Source: Chondromyces crocatus
GTDB lineage: Bacteria; Myxococcota_A; Polyangia; Polyangiales; Polyangiaceae
Assembly (NCBI RefSeq): GCF_001189295.1
Contig: NZ_CP012159.1
Location: 744,001 to 808,000 of the forward strand
Reading direction: 5' to 3'
Length of the DNA: 64,000 nt
In this document: positions 53,663-64,000 of the stretch, piece by piece
How positions within the stretch are numbered: position 1 is the stretch's first letter
How the letters are laid out: every line of letters begins with the position of its first letter
Translations under genes and position numbers: made by a program
Notes under the pieces: model-generated
Told to the model about the DNA's origin: nothing
The model's input: only the letters and a program-made list of their open reading frames with translations
Databases searched by the model: none

Positions 53663-54964
53663 GTGCAACAGACTGCGAAGCTAACGCTGAACGATGGCGG
53701 TACGGAGAAGACGATCGAGCTCCCCGTCGTGACTGGCACCGAGAACGAGAAGGCGATCGACATTGGCTCGCTCCGGACGCAGACCGGCTACGTCAGTCTC
53801 GATCCTGCCTTCGTCAACACGGCTTCGACGAAGAGTGCCATCACGTTCCTCGACGGTGAGAAGGGGATCCTTCGCTACCGGGGCATTCCCATCGAGGTGC
53901 TGGGCGAGAAATCGACCTTCGTCGAGACATCGTACCTTCTGATCTACGGCAAACTCCCGAACAGGGTGGAGCTGTCCAAGTTCTCGACGCTGCTCACGCG
54001 GCATTCGTTGATCCACGAGGACATGAAGCGCTTCTTCGACGGCTATCCGTCGACCGCGCATCCGATGGCCATCCTGTCGGCCATGGTGCTGTCGTTGTCG
54101 AGCTTCTATCCGGAAGCCATCGACGTGAACAACCACGAGCAGATCGACATCACGATTGCTCGACTGCTCTCCAAGGTGCGGACCATCGCGGCCTTCTCGT
54201 ACAAGAAGTCGATCGGTCAGCCCTTCGCATACCCGCAGAACTCCCTGTCGTACTGCGGCAACTTCCTCAACATGATGTTCTCGGTCCCGGCGGAGCCGTA
54301 CGAGATCGACGAGGACATCGTGAAGGTGCTCAACCTGCTGCTCATCCTGCACGCAGACCACGAGCAGAACTGTTCCACGTCGACGGTCCGTCTCGTGGGC
54401 AGCGCGAGGACGAACCTGTTCGCCTCGATCGCCGCAGGCATCTGTGCCCTCTGGGGCCCGCTTCATGGCGGCGCCAACCAGGAAGTGGTGGAGATGCTCG
54501 AAGCCATCCACGCGGACGGTGGCGACGTGCAGAAGTTCGTGAAGCTCGCGAAGGACAAGACCTCGAACTTCCGGCTGATGGGCTTCGGGCACCGCGTCTA
54601 CAAAAACTACGACCCGCGGGCACGCCTGATCTCCTCTGCCGCCGAGAAGATCCTCACCAAGCTGGGCATCAACGACCCGCTGCTCGAGATCGCCAAGCGC
54701 CTCGAAGAGGCGGCGTTGAAGGATCCCTACTTCGTCGACCGGCGTCTCTACCCGAACGTCGACTTCTACAGCGGCATCATCTACCGGGCGATCGGGTTCC
54801 CGAGCAACATGTTCACCGTGCTCTTCGCCCTCGGTCGTCTCCCGGGCTGGATCGCCCACTGGAAGGAGATGATGGAGGACCCCAGCACGAAGATCGGCCG
54901 CCCGCGCCAGATCTACACGGGCGAGGTCGAGCGCGCCTACACCCCGCTCGACGAGCGCGCCTGA
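53663..54964 (+). CDS. gltA: Citrate synthase
   Basis: Type II citrate synthase of 433 residues, which condenses acetyl-CoA and oxaloacetate at the start of the TCA cycle. The catalytic residues are all present: His268 in PLHGGANQ, His310 in FGHRVYKNYDPRA and Asp367 in NVDFYSG. The N-terminal beta-rich domain is typical of the NADH-sensitive hexameric bacterial type. GTG 53663 follows AAAGGAG. A 9-bp hairpin follows the gene. Confidence 0.97.
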   Translation: MQQTAKLTLNDGGTEKTIELPVVTGTENEKAIDIGSLRTQTGYVSLDPAFVNTASTKSAITFLDGEKGILRYRGIPIEVLGEKSTFVETSYLLIYGKLPNRVELSKFSTLLTRHSLIHEDMKRFFDGYPSTAHPMAILSAMVLSLSSFYPEAIDVNNHEQIDITIARLLSKVRTIAAFSYKKSIGQPFAYPQNSLSYCGNFLNMMFSVPAEPYEIDEDIVKVLNLLLILHADHEQNCSTSTVRLVGSARTNLFASIAAGICALWGPLHGGANQEVVEMLEAIHADGGDVQKFVKLAKDKTSNFRLMGFGHRVYKNYDPRARLISSAAEKILTKLGINDPLLEIAKRLEEAALKDPYFVDRRLYPNVDFYSGIIYRAIGFPSNMFTVLFALGRLPGWIAHWKEMMEDPSTKIGRPRQIYTGEVERAYTPLDERA

Positions 54965-54984
54965 GCGAGGCCCACACCTGATCG

Positions 54985-55008
54985 AGGAGCGCCCCCCCCG
55001 GCGCTCCT
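54985..55008 (+). terminator. Hairpin downstream of gltA
   Basis: AGGAGCGCC (54985-54993) and GGCGCTCCT (55000-55008) form a perfect 9-bp stem with a C6 loop, 20 bases after the gltA stop. No U tract follows, but position and strength suggest the end of the gltA transcript. Confidence 0.65.
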
Positions 55009-55100
55009 GCAGGTCGCAGATGCGCGTCGGGAACGTCTCCCCTCGCGATCGCCAGACGACACTCCCTCATCGACACCTCCCCAGCGATGCGTACGCGCTA

Positions 55101-55148
55101 CCTTCCTGGCTTGCGTAGGCGCTTCCTTCCTGGCTTGCGTAGGCGCTT
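55101..55148. repeat. 24-bp tandem duplication
   Basis: Two identical units, 55101-55124 and 55125-55148, each beginning CCTTCCTGGCTTGCG. They lie between gltA and the kinase gene, in non-coding sequence. Confidence 0.8.
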
Positions 55149-55235
55149 CCCGGTCGCGGTGCGCGTGCGCAGGCGACGGCTTCCGACGCGAGCCGTCCGG
55201 ATGAGGCGCTCGTGTGACGCTTCGCGCGTCGCGGT

Positions 55236-57044
<1,809 letters not shown>

Positions 57045-57062
57045 GCGAAAGCGACTCCGCGT

Positions 57063-57290
57063 CTAGTTGATGCTGGTCAGCCCGAGGCGGGCCTGGTCGG
57101 CATCCTCGAGACGATCCGCCGCAGATTTCAGCCCGGAGGCGACGGCGCGAAACGCCTCCGAGGACAGACGCACGGTCACGCCCGGCCGGAGCAGCGTGAC
57201 ATGCATGGTCCCGCAGGGGCATCGGGTGACGCGCACGGTTTCATTCGAGAGCACTTCGGAATGGGGGCCGCAAGAGCCAGGAGACGCCAT
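57063..57290 (-). CDS. Small CxC-containing protein upstream of the kinase
   Basis: A protein of 75 residues from ATG 57290. The core is RVTRCPCGTMHVTLLRPGVTVRL, a C-P-C-G turn between beta-strands, then an amphipathic helix ending in E-D-A-D-Q-A-R. The N-terminal half has a further Cys (MASPGSCG), which with C-P-C could hold a metal ion. It is followed 18 bp later by the kinase gene, so both are probably in one transcript. Function is unknown; a regulatory or partner role is inference. Confidence 0.7.
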   Translation of the reverse strand: MASPGSCGPHSEVLSNETVRVTRCPCGTMHVTLLRPGVTVRLSSEAFRAVASGLKSAADRLEDADQARLGLTSIN

Positions 57291-57517
57291 GTCCACCTCG
57301 CCGGGCATCCTAGCAGCATCCTTCGAGAAGTGTGGTCTCGTGGCCTGCCTGGCGTGGTCGGTGAGGAGCGAGCGGTTCCGCCTGGATGAGGCGTCTCGTC
57401 GTTCGCCGAGCGTGAGCGTCGCTACGCCGGTCGATGCGCTCGGGGCGCGGTGGCGAGCCGTTGGCCGGCAACTTGCTTGCGGCTAGCATGGTCTGGCGCT
57501 TTCGGGAGGACTGGTTC

Positions 57518-58624
57518 ATGCGGCATGTCGGCTCCTTGGTCTTTCTTGCGGTTTTTCTGGGCGGAGTCGTGGCCTGCGACGGTGACGACGGTGTCACACC
57601 GCAGCCTCCAGGGGATGACGACCCCGCCCATCTCGAGCCGCCTCCGAGCGGCGCTGGCTTCCAGCTCGAGAGCGAAGACACCCAGGTCGCTGCGGGGGAC
57701 GAGGTCCAGGACTGCTACTTCTTCCGCGTGAGCGAGCTCCTGGAGCGGGCTGGCATGCCCGCCGACGCCCCGCTGAACCTCCACCGCGTGCAGATCGCGC
57801 AGCGCGATGGATCGCATCACATGAACATTTTCCGGGTGCGTACCCGGCTCGGGCTCGATCCTGAAAAGGAGCGGGTCGTGAAGAACAAGAACGGCGTGGG
57901 GGAGTGCTTCAAGAGCCCCAACTGGGCCGACTGGCCTCTGATTGCCAACTCGCAGCAGGATGGACAGCTCGACTGGACCTTCCCCGACGGGGTCGCGAAC
58001 GTCCTGCAGCCGGACGAGTGGCTGATGCTGCAGACGCACTACGTCAACGCCACCTCGCAATCCACGCCCGAGGGGTACGGCAAGGTGCGGATGAACTTCT
58101 GGCACCTGCCCGCCTCGGAGGTGACCGCCGAGATGGGGACGGTCTTTGCCACCAAGCAGTCCATCCGGATCTGCCAGAGCAATCCCGCGCCCATCTTTCA
58201 CGGCACGTGTCAGATCAACAGCCCCGAGCCCGTGAAGATCATCGGCGCAAACGGACACTTCCACAGCCGCGGTGCGACGTTCGACATGTTCGCGTGGGAC
58301 GGCGTGTCCATTGCGCCCCCGCCCGAGTCCGAAAGGTTTTACAGCTCCGATCGGTGGGACGACCCGCCCATGCTGACCTCCCCGGATCTCGACCTCGCCG
58401 TCCCGTCGCAAGGTGGCGTCTGGTACTCGTGCACCTACCGCTGGAACCAGCCCGATCCGTCGGTGGGGTGCAGCGGGCTCGATAAGTTCGACGCCGAGCG
58501 GTACGGCACGTCGGAGGAGAACCTGGACTGCTGCTACACGTTCGGTCCCATCGTCGAGACCAACGAGCACTGCAACGCGTTCATCTACTATTACCCGAAG
58601 CAGGACGACGTGAACTGCTTCTGA
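57518..58624 (+). CDS. Copper type II monooxygenase-like lipoprotein
   Basis: A protein of 368 residues from ATG 57518 behind GGAGGA. Lipobox G-V-V-A-C (Cys20). The body fits the PHM/DBM copper-monooxygenase fold: SHHMNIF (His100, His101), QTHYVN (His174), NGHFHSRG (His247, His249) and a C-terminal N-E-H-C-N-A-F-I-Y-Y-Y-P. In PHM/DBM the last motif is D-E-M-C and its Met binds the CuM catalytic copper; here the position is His351. Six-coordination candidates are therefore all His. Its substrate is unknown. The next lipoprotein gene follows after 46 bp. Confidence 0.82.
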   Translation: MRHVGSLVFLAVFLGGVVACDGDDGVTPQPPGDDDPAHLEPPPSGAGFQLESEDTQVAAGDEVQDCYFFRVSELLERAGMPADAPLNLHRVQIAQRDGSHHMNIFRVRTRLGLDPEKERVVKNKNGVGECFKSPNWADWPLIANSQQDGQLDWTFPDGVANVLQPDEWLMLQTHYVNATSQSTPEGYGKVRMNFWHLPASEVTAEMGTVFATKQSIRICQSNPAPIFHGTCQINSPEPVKIIGANGHFHSRGATFDMFAWDGVSIAPPPESERFYSSDRWDDPPMLTSPDLDLAVPSQGGVWYSCTYRWNQPDPSVGCSGLDKFDAERYGTSEENLDCCYTFGPIVETNEHCNAFIYYYPKQDDVNCF

Positions 58625-58670
58625 GACCCTCCTCCCGAACGCTGGCCTCCGCGCACCTCCGAGCCTCATC

Positions 58671-59741
58671 ATGTCGAACGCGACGCTCCGCACCGCGGCT
58701 CGAGCCACCGCCGTGCTCTCGCTGCTGGTCTTGCTGACGGGCTGCCCCGAGGAGCCCGAGACCCAGCCACGCCCACCCGAGCCTGCGACCTGGCAGGTCG
58801 TGCTCGACGAAGAGGACCTGAGCGGAGCGCTGCTCTCGGTGTGGGGTGCAGGCCCCACGGAGCTGTTCGTGGTCGGCGGGCCTCTGGGCAACTCGGGCTT
58901 CGAGACCCAGGCGCTCCGGTACGATGGCACGCGATGGCATGATCTCGCGCCGGGTGGTGAAGAGACCCTGTGGTGGGTCTCGGGCATCACGGCGACCGAG
59001 GTCTGGATGGTGGGCGAGAAAGGCCGCATCCTGCGCTGGGATGGGGCTTCCTTCACCGAGCAGGACTCCGGTACGAGCGCGACCCTGTGGGGGGTGCATG
59101 CGTTCTCGCCGACGGACGTGTGGGCCGTCGGGGGGACGCCCGGCAAGGGCCTCGACGCGCCGAACGACATCGTCCTGCGCTGGGATGGCGCGGCATGGAC
59201 GCCGGAGCCCCTGCCCGGCGTCCCGTTGGGGCGAGCCCTCTACAAGGTCTGGGGCACCAGCGCCGAGGACCTTCACGTGGTCGGCGAGGCGGGGACCCTC
59301 TGGCACCGCGGTCCGAGCGGGTGGACGTTGCAGTCGGACCCCGAGCTTGCGCGTGGCACGCTGTTCACGGTGCATGGGTGCGGCGCGTCGGAGGTTTACG
59401 CCGTCGGTGGTCAAGACGTGCTGCGGTGGGATGGGAGCGCGTGGGCGCGCGAACCCGTCGAGCTACCCAACACGGTCAATGGCGTCAGCTGCGGGGCCCC
59501 GGGTGAGGTGGCGCTCGTGGGGTTCGGAGGTCTGAAGCACCGGCTCGTCGATGGCGTCTGGCTGAACGAGCAAGCGGAGGAGCCATTCAGCGATCTTCAC
59601 GCCGTGTGGGCTGCTGGAAATGGTGACTACTGGGCCGTTGGGGGGGACTTTCTCACCAAGCCCAGCCCCGGGACCCGTCGCCGGGGGGTGGTCGGCCGGT
59701 TCGGCTCGGGCCAGGTCCCCACCGAGATCACGCCGCGCTGA
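58671..59741 (+). CDS. Beta-propeller-like lipoprotein
   Basis: A protein of 356 residues. Signal peptide with lipobox L-L-T-G-C (Cys25). The mature part has about six repeats of some 45 residues with a pattern V-W-G-x-x-x-x-E-x-x-V-V-G, then R-W-D-G or R-Y-D-G (for example LSVWGAGPTELFVVGG, RWDGASFTEQD, RWDGAAWTPEP, RWDGSAWAREP), as in Ycf48- or Kelch-like propellers common in myxobacteria. A binding role outside the cell is likely. Possibly co-transcribed with the copper monooxygenase-like gene. Confidence 0.8.
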   Translation: MSNATLRTAARATAVLSLLVLLTGCPEEPETQPRPPEPATWQVVLDEEDLSGALLSVWGAGPTELFVVGGPLGNSGFETQALRYDGTRWHDLAPGGEETLWWVSGITATEVWMVGEKGRILRWDGASFTEQDSGTSATLWGVHAFSPTDVWAVGGTPGKGLDAPNDIVLRWDGAAWTPEPLPGVPLGRALYKVWGTSAEDLHVVGEAGTLWHRGPSGWTLQSDPELARGTLFTVHGCGASEVYAVGGQDVLRWDGSAWAREPVELPNTVNGVSCGAPGEVALVGFGGLKHRLVDGVWLNEQAEEPFSDLHAVWAAGNGDYWAVGGDFLTKPSPGTRRRGVVGRFGSGQVPTEITPR

Positions 59742-60576
59742 AGCGCTGCTCTGATGAGCAGTATGACGGCCTCGCCCAAGACCACGTGAACCCCTGAAGG
59801 GATCTGCTGCCGCGGAGACTTTTCGGGGGAGTCGACCGGGAGACCACGCGATTCGACCGGTCACGTCCGTGACCGCGTGAGCGCTGCGGGGGTCGGGAGT
59901 CGGTTCACCGATCGCCCTGCCAGAGGCGGTCGCGGTGAGGCCCTGGTTCCGCTCGCTGGGGCAGCGGGAGCGGAGGGGGCGGCTCGGTTCGTCGCATCCC
60001 CACCGGACCGACGAAGGGCAGGTGGATGGGTGCATCGGCTGACCTGAAGGCGGTGCTGGTCGAGGGGCGCGAGCTTCGCCGGCGCCTGGGAGTCGGCGCG
60101 CGCTGATGGGGGGGTGGCTCGCGAGACATGGTCGCATCAACGGCCGACGGGGGCAGGTCCAGGGCGAGACATGGTCGCATCAACGGCCGACGGGGGCAGG
60201 TTCAGGGTGAGACAAGGTCGCATCAGCGGCTGATGGGGCCTGTTTCGCCGGAAACCTGGGGGGCTGGCCCGAAATCCGCGTCATCCCGCCTGGACGCCGC
60301 ACTCTGGACGGACACGACATGGTGTTCCAGAAGCCAAGCTCGGGGTTCTGGCGAGTGACCCCGGGTGCGTTCCTGCACGTCGAGGCCACCACGGGATGGG
60401 AGGCAAATGGCCTCGAGCCCGTCGGGGGTGGGGGAGGGCCCATCGATCGATGGTCCGGGAAAATCGTCAGAGAGGCGCGTCGTCAGAATGAAGTGAACGG
60501 GGGGGTTGGCCGTCCGATTGCAAGGGCCAAGCTCGCTCGTCAAAATGGGCCCCACCCATCAGGAGACCTGACCACC
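59742..60576. other. Long intergenic region with 43-bp repeats
   Basis: About 835 bases without a supported gene; frames here lack ribosome binding sites and protein-like sequence. It contains the tandem repeat at 60121-60238. AGGAGA at 60561-60566 is the ribosome binding site of the following Cys-rich gene. Confidence 0.5.
60121..60238. repeat. 43-bp tandem repeat, about 2.7 copies
   Basis: Units start at 60121, 60164 and 60207. Each contains GAGACATGGTCGCATCAACG (the last copy differs at a few bases) and GGGGGCAGG. 43 is not a multiple of 3, so the array is not under coding constraint. Confidence 0.85.
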
Positions 60577-61425
60577 ATGCGACGCATTGCTCAGCTTGTT
60601 CTCGGTTCGCTTGCCATCGTCGGTTCGCTGTTCGCTTCATCCACCGCGTCTGCGGGCATCAGCGCTTGCGGGAACATCAATGTTTCCGCTGAAGCACGAT
60701 GCGAGGTGGTGGTTGAAGGGGGCTGCACGGCGCGCTGCACCCCCATCAGCTTCGAGGCGGCTTGCTACGGCAGGTGCGACGGCCGCTGCACCGCCTCCGT
60801 CAGCGCCGAGTGTACGGCCGACTGTTCGGCTTCATGTCAGGCGGAGTGCAACGTCAATCCCGGCAGCTTCGACTGCGAGGGGACGTGCCGGGGCAACTGC
60901 CAAGCCGACTGCAGCGGTCGGTGCGCGGCCGAGGGAGGCTCGGCGGACTGCGAGGCCGCATGCAAGGCGAACTGCGGCGGCGAGTGCAACGTGCAGTGCT
61001 CGGGTCAGCCGCCCAGCGCCGACTGCAACGCGCAGTGCAGCGCGTGCTGCTCCGGAGAGTGCCGGGCCGAGGCAAACTTCGACTGCCAGGTGAGCTGCCA
61101 GGGCGGCTGCACCGCCGAGCTGGAGGGCGGCTGTCAGGTGCAGTGCACGCGGCCAGACGGAGCCCTCTTCTGCGACGGGCAGTTCGTGGATGCCGGCAAC
61201 AACCTGAAGGAGTGCGTCGCCGCCCTCAACCGCCTTCTCAACCTCAAGGTGCAGGGCTACGCGGATGCGTCATGCTCTGGAAATTCCTGCGAGGCGGAGG
61301 CGGGTGTGAGCGTGAGCGCGTGCTCGGTCCCCGCCGTGGGCAGCGACCTGGATGAACGCGGGCTCGTCGCGGTCGCCGCAGGGCTCGGCCTGGCCATGGT
61401 CGTGCGCCGCCGCCGCCGCGGCTGA
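60577..61425 (+). CDS. Cys-rich exported protein with MYXO-CTERM-like tail
   Basis: A protein of 282 residues from ATG 60577 behind AGGAGA. A cleavable signal peptide (ending A-S-A) is followed by about 200 residues with some 36 Cys, mostly spaced every four residues (C-x3-C-x3-C, as in CTADCSASCQAEC). The C-terminus has D-L-D-E-R-G, a hydrophobic helix GLVAVAAGLGLAMVV and R-R-R-R-R-G, the layout of MYXO-CTERM sorting signals, though without the usual Cys before the helix. It is probably a surface protein held by many disulfides or metal ions. Function is unknown. Confidence 0.85.
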   Translation: MRRIAQLVLGSLAIVGSLFASSTASAGISACGNINVSAEARCEVVVEGGCTARCTPISFEAACYGRCDGRCTASVSAECTADCSASCQAECNVNPGSFDCEGTCRGNCQADCSGRCAAEGGSADCEAACKANCGGECNVQCSGQPPSADCNAQCSACCSGECRAEANFDCQVSCQGGCTAELEGGCQVQCTRPDGALFCDGQFVDAGNNLKECVAALNRLLNLKVQGYADASCSGNSCEAEAGVSVSACSVPAVGSDLDERGLVAVAAGLGLAMVVRRRRRG

Positions 61426-61536
61426 GCACGCAGAAGGATTCCCTCGAAGCACGTCCCGGTGAGCGTGTTCTTCACGTACGCCGGGACGCGTTCCTGCGCG
61501 GGCGGCGCCACCGTCGTGTACAGTTCGCGGCCGCGC

Positions 61537-63390
61537 ATGTCGAACTCCCGACTTCGACGTCTGCTCGTCTCTCTCAGCTTCGTGGGCGCCGTCGCGTGTG
61601 AAGCCGGCTCGCCAGCGCCTCCCCCCGCTGGCGCGCCAGCCCACTCCGTCACACAGGTCCCCGCCGAGTCGCTCACCGCTTCGGCGTCATCGCCTCTCGA
61701 AGCGCCAGCGGTCCTCCCCGTGTCGGTGGCCGCGCCATCCCCCTCGGAGCCTCCGCCGGAGCTGACCGGGGGAGGCAAGCGCGCGGTGCGCGGTGATGCC
61801 GGCCTCGTCACCTCGGTCGAACCTCACGCCACGCGGGCAGGCCTCGAGGTGCTCCGCAAAGGCGGGAACGCCGTCGATGCGGCCGTCGCCGTGGCCTTCG
61901 CCCTCGCCGTCACCCATCCCAGCGCCGGCAACCTCGGAGGGGGCGGGTTCATGGTGATCCGACGCGCCAGCGGAGAGTCTCACACCATCGACTTCCGGGA
62001 GACGGCGCCAGCGGCCGCCACGACTGGAGGGATCCTGGCGATGGTCAAGAAGGGGGCTTACGGCTACCCGGCCACGGCGGTCCCCGGCACGGTTGCTGGG
62101 CTCGAGCTGGCACACCAGCGCTTCGGCTCGCGCCCCTGGTCCGAACTCGTCGCCCCCGCCACCGCGCTAGCCCGCGAGGGTCATCGGCTGGGCGCACGTC
62201 AGGCCCTGGTTCTCGGCTGGGCCTGGTCTCGTCTCCAGCAGGACCGCGCAGCACGTGCGATCTGGGGCCGCCAGGGAAAACCGGTCCAGAAGGGCGACCT
62301 GGTGAAACAACCGGACCTCTCACGCACGCTGGAGGCGATTGCCAGCGAGGGAGCGCGCGCATTCTACGAGGGGCCGATCGCGAAGAAGATCGCGGTCGCG
62401 ATGGCCGCCCACCGTGGCCTGGTCACCGAGGAAGACCTGCGGAGCTATCGAGCCAAACTGCGCGCGCCGCTGCGCTTCACCTACCGTGGCTTCACGGTGG
62501 ACACGATGGGGCCTCCGTCGATGGGTGGCATCGCGTTCGCCCAGATCATGCGCGTGCTCGAACGCGCAAAGGCCCACGAGGCGCCCGCAGGGTCGGGTCT
62601 TTCCCACCACCTCTTCGCAGAAGCCGCGCGACGCGCATATTCGGATCGTCGTCGCGCCAGCGCCGATCCCGATTTCAGCCCTGGCGCTCAGCCTCTGCTC
62701 GCGACGCTGCTCGACGACGGCTACCTCGAGGCGCGACGACCTCTTCTCGATCGAGAGCGCGCCACGCCATCCGTCGACATCGCCGTGCCGCCCGAGCCCG
62801 AGCCCCTGGAGTCACAGCAGACGACGCACTTCTCGGTCGTGGATGCTCAGGGCAACGCTGTCGCCTGCACGGTCACCCTCTCGGCCGGGTTTGGCGCAAA
62901 GGTCGTTGTCCCAGGGACGGGGGTCATCTTCAGCAACGCGCTCGCGGCGTTCTCTCCGACGGGTACGAACACCGTGGCTCCGGGCAAGCGCATGCAGAGT
63001 TCCATGTCGCCCGCGATCGTCTCCCGAAGCGGGCACCTCGCGCTGGTGCTCGGATCGCCCGGTGGCGACACGATTCCGAACACCCTGGCGCAGGTCTTCA
63101 GGAACCTGGTGGACCATGGAATGACGGTGGACGAGGCCGTGGAGAGCCCACGGGTTCACCACCAGTGGCTCCCAGACCGACTACGGATCGAGCGGAACAA
63201 CCCGCCTTCTCGGTCCGCACTGGAGGATCTGCGCCGCCGTGGTCATGCGCTGCACCTGGACGCGATGCCGATCGGGCATGCCAACAGCATCCTGGTCGAC
63301 GCATCGGGGACCGCGTGGGGGCACGCCGACAGCCGCGAGGGGGGGATCGCCGAGGGCCACGCTCCTGCTCAAGCTGCCCCCAAGCGGTAA
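61537..63390 (+). CDS. ggt: Gamma-glutamyltransferase (lipoprotein form)
   Basis: Enzyme of 617 residues that cleaves or transfers the gamma-glutamyl group of glutathione. Signal peptide with lipobox A-V-A-C (Cys21) and a Pro/Ala linker to about residue 85. The family start AGLVTSVEPHAT and GGNAVDAAVA are present. The autoprocessing site is QQTTHFSVVD, with Thr429 the expected nucleophile of the small subunit, and GSPGGDTIPNTL the later conserved block. ATG 61537 gives the signal peptide. Its 3' end overlaps the convergent stress-protein gene by 22 bases. Confidence 0.95.
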   Translation: MSNSRLRRLLVSLSFVGAVACEAGSPAPPPAGAPAHSVTQVPAESLTASASSPLEAPAVLPVSVAAPSPSEPPPELTGGGKRAVRGDAGLVTSVEPHATRAGLEVLRKGGNAVDAAVAVAFALAVTHPSAGNLGGGGFMVIRRASGESHTIDFRETAPAAATTGGILAMVKKGAYGYPATAVPGTVAGLELAHQRFGSRPWSELVAPATALAREGHRLGARQALVLGWAWSRLQQDRAARAIWGRQGKPVQKGDLVKQPDLSRTLEAIASEGARAFYEGPIAKKIAVAMAAHRGLVTEEDLRSYRAKLRAPLRFTYRGFTVDTMGPPSMGGIAFAQIMRVLERAKAHEAPAGSGLSHHLFAEAARRAYSDRRRASADPDFSPGAQPLLATLLDDGYLEARRPLLDRERATPSVDIAVPPEPEPLESQQTTHFSVVDAQGNAVACTVTLSAGFGAKVVVPGTGVIFSNALAAFSPTGTNTVAPGKRMQSSMSPAIVSRSGHLALVLGSPGGDTIPNTLAQVFRNLVDHGMTVDEAVESPRVHHQWLPDRLRIERNNPPSRSALEDLRRRGHALHLDAMPIGHANSILVDASGTAWGHADSREGGIAEGHAPAQAAPKR

Positions 63391-63965
63391 CGGGCCGCAG
63401 CCGTCTCCGCTTCCCAGGTGGCAGAGGGCGCCTCCTCCCCATCATGACGCTTCGGTCGAACCACCACGACCGGACAGGGCGCATTTCGCGCGATGCGCTC
63501 CGCCGTGCAGCCCCCGAGCAAACGCTGGAGGAGACTGGTCGGGTGCGTGCCGATCACGATCAGATCCGCGTCCAGCTCCTCGGCGAGCCCGACGATCGCA
63601 CGGTCGGCCGGTCCCACGCGGAAGTGCATGGCCATCAACCGGGCTTGTCCGTTGGCCGACTGGTGCTGGAGCACGCGGAGGCTCGGCGTGGACAGGGGCG
63701 CGGTGGAGACGCTGTGCGTCGCAACGTCCCGTACGGCAGGCGCGACCCGTCGAGGGCCCACCACCACCGCGTGGATCTCGGTCTCACCCCGCATGTCGGC
63801 CAGATCGAAGGCGAAACGCCAGGCTCTGCCGCCGGGCTCCGACAGGTCCATGGCGACCACCACGATGTAGGGTCTGACACAGCGCACGCGCCGTCCGCTC
63901 GGCAAGGGCACGGAGTCGGCGCACAACCTGGAAGGTGGCGACGTCGAACTTGCTTCGTCCCGCAT
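63369..63965 (-). CDS. Universal stress protein (UspA family)
   Basis: A protein of 198 residues. After an about 30-residue polar N-terminal extension the Usp fold begins (YIVVVAMDLSEPG). The ATP-binding signature is G-T-H-P-T-S-L-L-Q-R-L-L-G-G-C-T-A-E-R-I, fitting G-x2-G-x9-G-S/T loosely, followed by NAPCPVVVVRP. It probably helps in stress survival in the cytoplasm. The start at ATG 63965 may be too long; no other start is clearly better. Antisense overlap with ggt at the 3' end. Confidence 0.9.
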   Translation of the reverse strand: MRDEASSTSPPSRLCADSVPLPSGRRVRCVRPYIVVVAMDLSEPGGRAWRFAFDLADMRGETEIHAVVVGPRRVAPAVRDVATHSVSTAPLSTPSLRVLQHQSANGQARLMAMHFRVGPADRAIVGLAEELDADLIVIGTHPTSLLQRLLGGCTAERIARNAPCPVVVVRPKRHDGEEAPSATWEAETAAARYRLGAA

Positions 63966-64000
63966 CGTTGTCTCAATTTTCTTGCGAGAGGGGCCAGCCG

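Noticed and set aside
59742-60318. Small genes in the 43-bp repeat region
   Set aside because: Frames lack ribosome binding sites, and the repeat length is not a multiple of 3.

Overview
The window is a 64 kb stretch of high-GC chromosome that reads like a myxobacterium, most likely of the Sorangiineae/Polyangiales type. The signs are GTG and TTG starts, 4-base ATGA/GTGA gene overlaps, very many lipoproteins with Gly/Ser-rich linkers, a Ser/Thr kinase with a Pro-rich linker, a DUF4388 response regulator, a Cys-rich protein with a MYXO-CTERM-like tail, and Kazal-like 'CPDGFACVDD' proteins. No phage, insertion sequence, CRISPR array or rRNA was seen. Two tRNA-Ser genes are present.

Layout. 1-13.3 kb is mostly housekeeping and lipoproteins: a truncated carboxypeptidase-regulatory/PDZ protein, a HAD hydrolase, a YbgC-type thioesterase, hpt with a TPR partner, rarA, a TlpA-like thioredoxin, a YggS-type PLP protein, two paralogous Gly-rich 'NPQPEPP' lipoproteins, a cNMP-binding protein, an acetyltransferase, rpe, and an HELVH lipoprotein. 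13.5-16 kb holds an orphan MbtH-like gene, tRNA-Ser(TGA) and a lone, less GC-rich DndB-like (DGQHR-family) gene behind a structured leader. 16-19.6 kb is a three-gene leftward cassette of exported lipoproteins, including a GH128-like glucanase and a fungal TOS1-like (DUF2401) protein. 20-25.4 kb carries an LRR-like protein, AraC and LysR regulators, a 42-bp tandem repeat array and an unknown helical protein.

26.5-31.5 kb is a tightly coupled five-gene operon: type III polyketide synthase, ICMT-type methyltransferase, acyl carrier protein, fatty acyl-AMP ligase and FAD monooxygenase. It looks like a phenolic-lipid (alkylresorcinol/quinone) pathway with its own ACP-loaded fatty acyl starter. 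This and the orphan DndB-like gene are the best candidates for unusual biology here.

31-46 kb contains stress and membrane proteins, a histidine phosphatase, an aldehyde dehydrogenase with its DUF779 partner, tRNA-Ser(GCT), the DUF4388 response regulator, aspS, a polytopic membrane protein and the MoxR-DUF58-transglutaminase operon. 46-55 kb contains a UbiA-family decaprenyl-phosphate phosphoribosyltransferase-like protein, a CPBP protease, a UDPGP-type nucleotidylyltransferase, Nudix and NAD kinase genes, a PEGA protein, an HU-like protein, a DUF1415 protein and gltA. 55-64 kb contains a Ser/Thr kinase with a small CxC partner, a copper monooxygenase-like lipoprotein with an altered CuM ligand, a beta-propeller lipoprotein, a 36-cysteine exported protein, ggt and a universal stress protein.

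Functions are inferred from motifs read by eye; no database search was possible. Start sites were chosen by ribosome binding site, signal peptide or 4-base overlap.
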